DNA from: Promicromonosporaceae bacterium
GTDB lineage: Bacteria; Actinomycetota; Actinomycetes; Actinomycetales; Cellulomonadaceae
Direction: 5' to 3'
DNA length: 5,468 nt
NCBI GenBank assembly: GCA_009782865.1
Contig: WRIF01000127.1
Coordinates: 1-5,468 of the forward strand
Made by a program: the position numbers and the translations under genes. Numbering within the stretch: position 1 is the stretch's first letter; each line of letters opens with the position of its first letter. Of the stretch, positions 1 through 5,096 are shown one piece after another. The notes beneath the pieces are model-generated. The model made no database searches, was not told the origin of the DNA, and saw only the letters and a list, made by a program, of their open reading frames with translations.

Positions 1-1420
1 TGACCAGGCCGGTGGTCCCACTGAACATGGTGTTGGTGGCGGTCACAGACGAGGTGTCCCAGCCCGCCACGTCGAGGGAAGTCAGGCCCGTCGCCCCACT
101 GAACATGCCGGTCATGACGGTCACGGAGCTGGTGTCCCAGTTCGCCACGTCGATGCTGGTCAGCCCCGTGGCGCCGTTGAACATCGAGACCATGTTGGTC
201 ACGGAGCTGGTGTCCCAGTTCGCCACGTCGATGCTGGTCAGCCCCGTGGCATTGTGGAACATGTTGTGGATCATGGTCACCTGACCCACATCCCAGTTCG
301 CCACGTCCAGCGCGGTGAGGTTGGGAGTGTCACGGAACATCGAGACCATGTTGGTGACCTGGCTGACGTCCCAGTTGGAGACGTCGAGCGTGGTCAGGGC
401 GGTGTTGTCGTTAAACATGGCGTTCATTGCCCGCACGCTGGAGACGTCCCAGTTTGAGACGTCAAGGGTGGTCAGGGCGCTGGCGCCGTTGAACATGTGG
501 GCCATGTTGGTGATTCGGCTGACGTCCCAGTTCGAGACGTCGAGCGCGGTCAGGGAGGTGGTGTTCTGGAACATGTTGTGCACGGTGGTGACCCGGCTCA
601 TGTCCCAGTTGGAGACGTCAAGGGCGGTCAGGGAGCTAGCACCGTTGAACATCTGCACCATGTTGACCACCCGGCTGGTGTCCCAGTTGGAGACGTCGAG
701 GGTGGTCAGGGAGGCGGCGTTCTGGAACATGCCGTCGAAGCGGGTGGCCCGCCCCACGTCGAACAGGTCCCCACCGATGAACTCGACCAGATTGGGCAGG
801 TCCGCGAAGAGGCGCCTCAGATCGGTGCCGGCGTCAACGTCACCGGTGATCACCACGCTGGTGATGACGGCGGCGTAGGTCGGCCAGGGGTTGACCCACC
901 CCGTGATGTTGACTACCCCAGCGTCGATCTCCAGCGTGCCATCGGGCAGGATGCGCCACGGCGAGCCGTTAGCCCCCGGGAACTGCCCCTCTGCGATGTT
1001 GAACGGGGACACCGCCACCTCGTCAAGGGGGACAGGCTGGAGCGCCTCGGGCAGGGTCGCGTCCGGCTGCTCGGAGTCAGGCGCCGGCAGGGCCGCATCC
1101 TCCGTCGGCACCTCGTCGGCCATCTCGCCACTCGAGGCATAATCGCTCGAGGCACAATCGCTCGGGGCATAGCCGCTCGGAACACCATCACCCGGGGTGT
1201 CATCACCCAGGACGTCGTCAATCGCCGCCTCGTCCGGAAGGTAGGAGTCCTCGCCCTGCGGCCCGGGAACATCGCCCAGGTCGCCCGTCGCGCCTTCGGT
1301 CACCAGGTCGTCGACCAGGGGGTGGCCGTCGGCGAAGGTGGCGTGGGCCAGGGTGCCGGTCGCCAGGATTGCACTGAGTCCAATCGCGCCAAGTACGGTC
1401 AGGGTTCTACGAGTTTTCAC
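1..1420 (-). CDS. Secreted BspA/DUF285-type leucine-rich-repeat surface protein (N-terminal part; 3' end beyond window)
   Basis: This is an open frame of 473 codons with no stop that leaves the window at position 1. The GTG start at 1420 was chosen because it gives a Sec signal peptide: basic VKTRR, a hydrophobic stretch at residues 6-24 and an AHA cleavage site at 25-27. An AGGA lies 11 nt upstream. Residues 31-135 form an Asp/Glu/Pro-rich linker with a Ser-rich pentapeptide repeat. Residues 153-210 resemble the cap common in BspA-like proteins (SPWRILPDGTLEI, then W175, NPW at 177-179 and LFADLPNL). One degenerate repeat (211-237) and nine 26-residue repeats of the type LTxLDVSNWDxSxVTNMxxMF follow. 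Proteins of this family are exported, and some bind host proteins or other bacteria; the ligand here cannot be told. Any C-terminal anchor (LPXTG, lipid or other) would lie outside the window. The gene is divergent from frdA. Confidence 0.9.
   Translation of the reverse strand, partial: MKTRRTLTVLGAIGLSAILATGTLAHATFADGHPLVDDLVTEGATGDLGDVPGPQGEDSYLPDEAAIDDVLGDDTPGDGVPSGYAPSDCASSDYASSGEMADEVPTEDAALPAPDSEQPDATLPEALQPVPLDEVAVSPFNIAEGQFPGANGSPWRILPDGTLEIDAGVVNITGWVNPWPTYAAVITSVVITGDVDAGTDLRRLFADLPNLVEFIGGDLFDVGRATRFDGMFQNAASLTTLDVSNWDTSRVVNMVQMFNGASSLTALDVSNWDMSRVTTVHNMFQNTTSLTALDVSNWDVSRITNMAHMFNGASALTTLDVSNWDVSSVRAMNAMFNDNTALTTLDVSNWDVSQVTNMVSMFRDTPNLTALDVANWDVGQVTMIHNMFHNATGLTSIDVANWDTSSVTNMVSMFNGATGLTSIDVANWDTSSVTVMTGMFSGATGLTSLDVAGWDTSSVTATNTMFSGTTGLV
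8..709 (-). repeat. Nine tandem 78-bp units encoding BspA/DUF285 repeats
   Basis: The Trp codon of the (S/A)NWD core recurs every 78 bp without a single indel. On the plus strand the CCCAG marking it begins at 58, 136, 214, 292, 370, 448, 526, 604 and 682. The units encode residues 238-471. Fixed positions are Leu1, Asp5-Val6, Trp9-Asp10 and Met20-Phe21. The first six units mostly read LDVSNWD, and the last three or four read (I/L)DVANWD or DVAGWD, so the array has two sequence subtypes. Seven residues after the Trp is usually a Val or Ile (SxVTNM). The array probably continues past the left edge, because the last two codons in the window (LV) restart a unit. Confidence 0.93.
119..250 (-). 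repeat. Identical 54-bp block in two adjacent repeat units
   Basis: Positions 119-172 and 197-250 are identical over 54 bp at a distance of exactly one 78-bp unit. Other neighbouring units differ at many silent sites. Identity at the DNA level, not only the protein level, suggests a recent unit duplication or gene conversion inside the array. Confidence 0.85.
1136..1180 (-). repeat. Three 15-bp units encoding a Ser-rich pentapeptide in the linker
   Basis: Read on the minus strand, the units encode PSGYA, PSDCA and SSDYA (residues 81-95). A decayed fourth copy, SSGEM, follows at 96-100. The DNA units differ at only a few positions, which points to slippage-type expansion in the signal-distal linker of the secreted repeat protein. 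It is probably a flexible spacer. Confidence 0.7.
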
Positions 1421-1454
1421 GCTGTCTGCATTCCTGTTTGTACGGAGTAGTACC

Positions 1455-1485
1455 CATATACTGCCATCAATGTGACAGCCGTCCA
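1455..1485 (-). promoter_or_regulatory. Weak candidate promoter of the repeat-protein gene
   Basis: On the minus strand TGGACG (1485-1480) and TATATG (1460-1455) each match four of six sigma70-type consensus bases, with a 19-bp spacer, which is longer than usual. This is the most AT-rich stretch upstream of the GTG start and would leave a leader of about 28 nt. A better site may exist that I cannot recognise. Confidence 0.22.
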
Positions 1486-1513
1486 TCGACTGGCCAACTT
1501 TGCCTGTTGGATG

Positions 1514-1548
1514 GCGCAATTTGCGCGTCGATCGCTCATTGTGCGCAA
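1514..1548. promoter_or_regulatory. Perfect 13-bp palindrome plus a third half-site, possible operator
   Basis: GCGCAA-T-TTGCGC at 1514-1526 is a perfect inverted repeat with one central base. A third copy of the half-site, GCGCAA, lies at 1543-1548, with its first base 29 bp from the first base of the copy at 1514. It stands about 95 bp upstream of the repeat-protein start and about 230 bp upstream of frdA. Such symmetry suits a dimeric transcription factor. I do not recognise the regulator, and the site does not match the FNR or Crp/GlxR consensus. Confidence 0.4.
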
Positions 1549-1553
1549 GAAGG

Positions 1554-1606
1554 GGCCGGGCCGGTGGGCGTAACGAGCCGGGCACGCCAAGGCACGGGGC
1601 CCGGCC
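1554..1606. other. GC-rich inverted repeat, 9-bp perfect arms
   Basis: GGCCGGGCC (1554-1562) is the exact reverse complement of GGCCCGGCC (1598-1606), with a 35-nt loop. Inside the loop GGCG (1567-1570) can pair with CGCC (1585-1588), giving a two-tier fold. There is no T-run after either arm, so it is not a standard rho-independent terminator. In DNA this rich in G and C, chance is a fair explanation. Confidence 0.3.
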
Positions 1607-1712
1607 GCGCCGCCTCCCGACGATCCCCTCACCGTCGAAGGTTGGCCCCTGCCGTCAAGGGCCGAGGCCGAACCAGCCAACGTGCCAGCGCCCCTCGCGG
1701 CCCGCGACCTGA

Positions 1713-1726
1713 GGGCCTTCGGGCCT
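1713..1726 (+). other. Short hairpin with a C(UUCG)G tetraloop upstream of frdA
   Basis: The arms 1713-1717 and 1722-1726 pair as four G-C pairs and one G-U around TTCG closed by C-G, a tetraloop type known to be unusually stable in RNA. It ends 26 nt before the frdA start. It could matter only if transcription starts upstream of it, which conflicts with the near-leaderless promoter proposed at 1738-1743. Confidence 0.3.
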
Positions 1727-1737
1727 CCCGACGGCGG

Positions 1738-1743
1738 TAGGCT
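1738..1743 (+). promoter_or_regulatory. Candidate -10 element for frdABCD (near-leaderless)
   Basis: TAGGCT fits the actinobacterial TAnnnT -10 pattern and ends 9 nt before the frdA ATG. Transcription would then start at about 1750, leaving a leader of only about 3 nt. No good Shine-Dalgarno sequence precedes this ATG, which agrees with leaderless initiation. No clear -35 hexamer is seen at 16-18 bp. Confidence 0.4.
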
Positions 1744-1752
1744 GGATTCCCG

Positions 1753-3522
1753 ATGAAGGCCTCCTCGCTCCCCCAAGCCCGGGTCGACGTGCTGATCGTC
1801 GGCGGCGGTGGCGCGGGCCTGCGTGCCGCCCTGGAGATTGCCGAGGCCCGCCCCCATCTGAGCGTCGGCCTGGTCTCCAAGGTGTATCCGATGCGCTCGC
1901 ACACGGTGGCCGCAGAGGGTGGGGCGGCCGGGGTGCGCTCCCCCGACGATTCCTTCGCCGCCCACTTTGCCGACACCGTCGCGGGTGGCGACTGGCTCTG
2001 CGACCAGTCGGTGGTGGAGCACTTCGTGGAACGCGCCCCCGCCGAACTGGCGCTCCTGGAACGCTGGGGATGCCCTTGGTCCCGCCGGTCCGACGGCGAG
2101 GTGGACATTCGACGATTCGGTGGAATGTCGCGCGCCCGCACCTGGTTCGCCGCCGACAAGACCGGCTTCCACCTGCTCCACACCCTGTTCCAGCGCTCCC
2201 TGCGCTACCCCCAGATTCGCCGCTTCGACGAACACTTCCTCCTGGACCTGCTGACCGACTCCGGCGCGGTGGTGGGCGCCCTGGCCTACGACCACCGCGA
2301 GGGCCTGCCCCTGCACCTGAGCGCCGGGGCCGTGATCCTCGCCACCGGCGGCGCCGCCCGCGTGTTCGCGCAGAACACCAACGCCACGATCGTCACCGGG
2401 GAGGGCATGTCGATGGCCATGCGCGCCGGGGCCACCCTGCGCGACCTGGAGTTTGTCCAGTACCACCCGACCGGCCTGCCCGGCTCGGGCATCCTGATCT
2501 CCGAGGCGGCCCGCGGCGAGGGAGGCGTGCTCCTCAACTCCGCCGGGCACCGCTACCTGGCCGATTACGGCCTGGGGCCGATCACCGAACCCGGACATCC
2601 GTTGGCCAAGCACATGGAGCTCGGCCCCCGCGACCGACTCTCCCAGGCGTTCTGGCACGAACAGCAGGCGGGCCGCACCATCGCGACGCCCGATGGCGAC
2701 GTGGTTCACCTGGACCTGCGCCACCTGGGCCGGGCGCGCCTGCGGCAGCGCCTGCCGTTGATCTGCGAACTTGCCCGCAGCTACGTGGGCATCGATCCGC
2801 TCAAGGCCCCCATCCCCGTGGCCCCCTCGGCCCACTACACCATGGGCGGAGTTCGCACCGACCTCACCACCTCCACGGGGGTGCCCGGCCTCTACGCCGC
2901 CGGTGAGGTGGCGTCCTCCGGCCTGCACGGCGCCAATCGCCTGGGCTCCAACTCGCTGGCCGAGTTGCTGGTTTTCGGCCGGGAGGCCGGACGGCAGGCG
3001 GCGCTGCACGCCGAGGCCGTGGGATCGCCCACGACGGCGACGACGGCTGCGACGGCCGCGCAGGCCGACCACCTGGCGGCGCACTACCTGGGCATGCGCG
3101 GGGCCGGCAGCGAGCCCGCGGCGGAGATTCGCCGCGAGTTGGGCCGCACCATGGCCGACCATCTGGGCATCTTCCGCGACGAGGCCGGCCTCCAGCATGC
3201 GGTAGACAAGCTTGCCGAACTCAAGCGGCGCTACGCGGCGGTGCGGGTGACCGACACCTGCCCGGTATACAACACCGAGTGGGCCGAGGCCATCGAACTT
3301 GGCGGCATGCTCGACCTCGCCCAGGTGATGGCCGCCGGCGCGCTAGCTCGCCGCGAATCGCGGGGCGCCCACCAGCGCCTCGACCACCCCGAGCGCGACG
3401 ACCACGGATTCCTGCGACACACCCTGGCCACCACCGGGCCAGACGGCCCCCGGCTGGGCTACGAGGACGTGACGATCACCACCTCCGCGCCCGCGGCCCG
3501 CACGTACGGGGCGCCCGCATGA
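1753..3522 (+). CDS. frdA: Fumarate reductase flavoprotein subunit FrdA
   Basis: Catalytic subunit of quinol:fumarate reductase, reducing fumarate to succinate on the cytoplasmic side of the membrane. Its 589 residues are close to the roughly 600 of E. coli FrdA, and it matches that family along its whole length. The FAD-binding GGGGAG lies at residues 17-22. His50 in RSHTVAAEGG is the covalent FAD site. Substrate and catalytic residues are His238 (QYHPTG), Arg293 (LGPRD), His361 (AHYTMGG) and Arg396 (GANRLGSNS), all at a constant offset from the E. coli residues. Glu55 follows the fumarate reductase pattern, where E. coli SdhA has Gln. Ala253 replaces the thiol-sensitive active-site Cys of E. 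coli FrdA. The start at 1753 gives the usual short lead into the first beta strand. The TGA overlaps the frdB ATG (ATGA), so translation is probably coupled. Succinate oxidation by the same enzyme is possible but probably secondary. Confidence 0.96.
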   Translation: MKASSLPQARVDVLIVGGGGAGLRAALEIAEARPHLSVGLVSKVYPMRSHTVAAEGGAAGVRSPDDSFAAHFADTVAGGDWLCDQSVVEHFVERAPAELALLERWGCPWSRRSDGEVDIRRFGGMSRARTWFAADKTGFHLLHTLFQRSLRYPQIRRFDEHFLLDLLTDSGAVVGALAYDHREGLPLHLSAGAVILATGGAARVFAQNTNATIVTGEGMSMAMRAGATLRDLEFVQYHPTGLPGSGILISEAARGEGGVLLNSAGHRYLADYGLGPITEPGHPLAKHMELGPRDRLSQAFWHEQQAGRTIATPDGDVVHLDLRHLGRARLRQRLPLICELARSYVGIDPLKAPIPVAPSAHYTMGGVRTDLTTSTGVPGLYAAGEVASSGLHGANRLGSNSLAELLVFGREAGRQAALHAEAVGSPTTATTAATAAQADHLAAHYLGMRGAGSEPAAEIRRELGRTMADHLGIFRDEAGLQHAVDKLAELKRRYAAVRVTDTCPVYNTEWAEAIELGGMLDLAQVMAAGALARRESRGAHQRLDHPERDDHGFLRHTLATTGPDGPRLGYEDVTITTSAPAARTYGAPA

Positions 3523-4328
3523 GCGCCTGCACCGGCTGCGCCGACCGCACCCCGCCGCCCACCAACCTGGGAAAGGCGACGCTGCGGGTGTTCCGCTACC
3601 GCCCCGGCGGCCTCGTCAACGGCTGGCATGACACCTTCGAGGTGCCGTACGGCACCAACACCTCGGTGATCGACGCCCTACAGTGGATCAAGGAGCACCT
3701 CGACCCCACGCTGGCCTTCCGCGCCTCGTGCCGGATGGGCATCTGTGGTTCCTGCGGCCTGATGATCGAGGGTAGGCCACGGCTGGCCTGCGAGACGTTT
3801 GTGCGGACGCTCGGCAGCCAGGCCACCATCGAGCCCCTGGCCAACTTCGCGGTCGAGCGCGACCTGGTGGTCGACAAGCAGCCCTTCCTGGACGCGCTGC
3901 GCTCCGTGCGACCCTGGGTCGTCGGCGACGACGGCACCCGCGCCGCCGAGCCGGGCCAGCCCGCCGAACCGGCACAGTCCGTCGAGCCGGGGCGCCAGAC
4001 TCCCCCCCAGTTGATGAAGTATCAGGACTTTGCGCAGTGCATCAACTGCCTGCTGTGCTACGCGGCCTGTCCACAGGCCGGGTTCGAGCGCGGCTTTCTG
4101 GGGCCGGCGGCCACCGCCACGGCGATGCGCTACAACCGCGACTCGCGCGACCACGGGGCCGGTAAACGCCTAGAGGTGCTGGACACCGACGAGGGCATCT
4201 GGCCGTGCACCTTCGTGGGCGCCTGCTCGCAGGTGTGCCCCAAGGGCGTCGACCCGGCGGCCGCCATCCAGATGGCCAAGCTGATCGCGGCCGGCAGGTG
4301 GGCCAAGGACATGGTGTCCCATGGCTGA
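3519..4328 (+). CDS. frdB: Fumarate reductase iron-sulfur subunit FrdB
   Basis: Electron-transfer subunit (269 residues) linking the membrane quinol site to FAD in FrdA. Cys71, Cys76, Cys79 and Cys91 bind [2Fe-2S]. Cys174, Cys177, Cys180 and Cys240 bind [4Fe-4S]. Cys184, Cys230 and Cys236 bind [3Fe-4S]. All spacings equal those of E. coli FrdB. Two parts are longer than in E. coli: an N-terminal extension of about 17 residues containing CTGC (Cys4, Cys7), and a Pro/Glu-rich linker (about residues 137-165) between the two cluster domains. The frame is open 240 nt further upstream inside frdA, but the ATG at 3519 is preferred. It overlaps the frdA stop as ATGA, has GGGG about 7 nt upstream, and the sequence before it is a shadow of frdA. 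Confidence 0.95.
   Translation: MSACTGCADRTPPPTNLGKATLRVFRYRPGGLVNGWHDTFEVPYGTNTSVIDALQWIKEHLDPTLAFRASCRMGICGSCGLMIEGRPRLACETFVRTLGSQATIEPLANFAVERDLVVDKQPFLDALRSVRPWVVGDDGTRAAEPGQPAEPAQSVEPGRQTPPQLMKYQDFAQCINCLLCYAACPQAGFERGFLGPAATATAMRYNRDSRDHGAGKRLEVLDTDEGIWPCTFVGACSQVCPKGVDPAAAIQMAKLIAAGRWAKDMVSHG
4305..4319 (+). promoter_or_regulatory. Ribosome binding site of frdC inside a small hairpin
   Basis: AAGGA at 4305-4309 lies 11 nt before the frdC ATG, inside the end of frdB. GGACA (4307-4311) and TGTCC (4315-4319) form a perfect 5-bp stem around TGG that covers part of the AAGGA. Ribosomes finishing frdB would open the stem, which fits translational coupling. Confidence 0.35.
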
Positions 4329-4704
4329 GACCAACCGTCGCCCCCTGGTGCGCAAGACCCCACGCGGCTGGTTCTTCCAGAACTCGTCGTCTCGCCGCTA
4401 CCTGCTGCGGGAACTGACCGCCCTGCCGATGGCCGCGTTCGCCATCCACCTGCTGTGCGGGCTGGTCGCGCTGTCGCGGGGCCCGGAGGTATGGGCGGCG
4501 TGGCTGGCCTACTCGCGTCACCCGCTGGTGCTCGCCGCCACGGCCATCGCCCTGGCCGCCACGATCCTTCACGCGGTCACCTGGTTCTCGCTCTCGGCAG
4601 CGGTGGTCAAGGTGGCCCCCAAGCCGGTGATCGTCGGCCTGCAGGTGACCTTCGCCCTGGTGGCGCTGGGCGCGGCAGTTACCTGGCTGGCGGTGATGGG
4701 CTGA
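4321..4704 (+). CDS. frdC: Fumarate reductase membrane anchor subunit FrdC
   Basis: One of two membrane anchors of the enzyme (127 residues; E. coli FrdC has about 130). A polar, basic N-terminus is followed by three predicted spans at about residues 33-51, 68-90 and 104-125. It aligns with E. coli FrdC at RPLVRKTPRGWFF (E. coli RPYVRP...WW), YLLRELTALP (YMLREGTAVP), LSRGPEVWAAW (LKNGPEAWAGF) and LHAVTWF (LHTKTWF). Glu31 corresponds to the E. coli glutamate of the menaquinol site. The ATG at 4321 overlaps the end of frdB by 8 nt in another frame. The similarity makes this a type with two small anchors, rather than the single cytochrome b of many actinobacterial succinate dehydrogenases. Confidence 0.93.
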   Translation: MAETNRRPLVRKTPRGWFFQNSSSRRYLLRELTALPMAAFAIHLLCGLVALSRGPEVWAAWLAYSRHPLVLAATAIALAATILHAVTWFSLSAAVVKVAPKPVIVGLQVTFALVALGAAVTWLAVMG

Positions 4705-5057
4705 TGCGTCGTCGTCATCGCACCAACGAGCCGGCCCGCTGGGCGCTATTCGGCGCCGGAGGAGAGTTGGCGGCCGTGGTGCTGCCGGCCTTGATCATCG
4801 GGCTGGGGATTACCCTGCCGCTCGGCGTCCTGTCGTCCGCCGACCGCTCCTACGCCGGGCTCGCCGCCGTGGCCACCCACCCGCTGGTCGCCGCCGGCCT
4901 GTGCGCCATCCTCGGCCTGATCCTCTGGCACTGCTGCCATCGGGCCTTCCACTTCCTCCACGACCTGCAGCTGCATCCGCCGCGCCTGGTGATGTGGGCG
5001 GTATACGGCTTTGCGGTGGTGGTGCCCCTGGCCGCGTGGGTGCTAATCGTCACCTAG
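4704..5057 (+). CDS. frdD: Fumarate reductase membrane anchor subunit FrdD
   Basis: Second membrane anchor (117 residues; E. coli about 119), forming the quinol pocket with FrdC. Predicted spans lie at about residues 22-43, 58-82 and 95-115. It aligns with E. coli FrdD at EPARWALFGAGG (EPVFWGLFGAGG), LPLGVL (LPLGLF), a WHCCHRAFHFLHDLQLH segment at 75-91 (WCGLHRMHHAMHDLKIH) and WAVYG (WVFYG). The ATG shares its A with the frdC stop (TGATG), so translation is coupled. The frame stays open far upstream, but that part is a shadow of frdC. The gene ends with two in-frame stops, TAG TGA. Residues His76, Cys77 and Cys78 differ from E. coli and add possible metal or heme ligands near the membrane edge. 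Confidence 0.92.
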   Translation: MRRRHRTNEPARWALFGAGGELAAVVLPALIIGLGITLPLGVLSSADRSYAGLAAVATHPLVAAGLCAILGLILWHCCHRAFHFLHDLQLHPPRLVMWAVYGFAVVVPLAAWVLIVT

Positions 5058-5063
5058 TGACCC

Positions 5064-5076
5064 GCCGGCCGCCGGC
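5064..5076 (+). terminator. Small hairpin after frdD, possible weak terminator
   Basis: GCCGG (5064-5068) and CCGGC (5072-5076) pair perfectly around CCG, 7 nt after the frdD stop. No T-run follows, so it may only slow or stop transcription with the help of other factors. It overlaps the place where a -35 element for the next gene would lie. Confidence 0.2.
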
Positions 5077-5084
5077 AAGTCTCC

Positions 5085-5090
5085 TAGAAT
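5085..5090 (+). promoter_or_regulatory. Candidate -10 element for a leaderless transcript of the next gene
   Basis: TAGAAT matches five of six bases of TATAAT and the actinobacterial TAnnnT pattern. With the usual -7 end of the hexamer, +1 falls at 5097, which is the A of the ATG. The only G-rich sequence before the ATG (GGGG, 5093-5096) touches it and cannot act as a Shine-Dalgarno site. No clear -35 hexamer is visible. Confidence 0.5.
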
Positions 5091-5096
5091 CTGGGG

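Larger units (their letters stand above)
1421..1752. other. Divergent intergenic region between the repeat-protein gene and frdA
   Basis: These 332 bp carry no gene that I can support. The half near the repeat-protein gene (1421-1550) is the less GC-rich part and holds a TATATG stretch at 1455-1460 (minus strand), a GTAC...GTAC pair (1440-1443 and 1450-1453) and the 13-bp palindrome at 1514-1526. The half near frdA is very GC-rich and foldable. The frames open here on both strands are tails or shadows without family resemblance. Confidence 0.7.

Noticed and set aside
8..709. Regular direct repeats as a possible CRISPR array
   Set aside because: The 78-bp units have no unique spacers and are translated continuously as DUF285 repeats.
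12..878. Plus-strand frames with apparent tandem peptides over the repeat array
   Set aside because: They are the complement of the 78-bp repeats. The minus-strand frame has a signal peptide, a cap and recognised DUF285 repeats, so the plus-strand repeats are its shadow.
497..1450. Plus-strand frame of 317 codons with VEGGQGGGVLEH-like repeats
   Set aside because: It is another shadow of the same repeat gene, with no recognisable domain.
1465..1486. FNR-like TTGAT/ATCAA half-site and Crp/GlxR-like TGTGA half-site
   Set aside because: Only one half of each site is present; the opposite halves do not match, so neither can be supported.
1417..3198. Minus-strand open frame of 593 codons opposite frdA
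   Set aside because: It is antisense to a clear, full-length frdA, has a composition of Gly/Ala/Arg/His typical of a GC-rich shadow frame, shows no family motif, and reads past the true start of the repeat-protein gene.
3279..3518. Upstream in-frame extension of frdB inside frdA
   Set aside because: This stretch overlaps the conserved C-terminal coding part of frdA in another frame and looks like random Arg/Pro/His-rich sequence. The ATGA junction at 3519 gives the family-like start.
1753..3522. Annotation as succinate dehydrogenase sdhA
   Set aside because: Glu55, the E. coli FrdA-like sequence throughout and the FrdC/FrdD-type anchors favour fumarate reductase, although the reaction is reversible.
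4455..4703. Upstream in-frame extension of frdD inside frdC
   Set aside because: It is a Gly/Arg-rich shadow of frdC, and the frdD homology begins right after the ATG at 4704.
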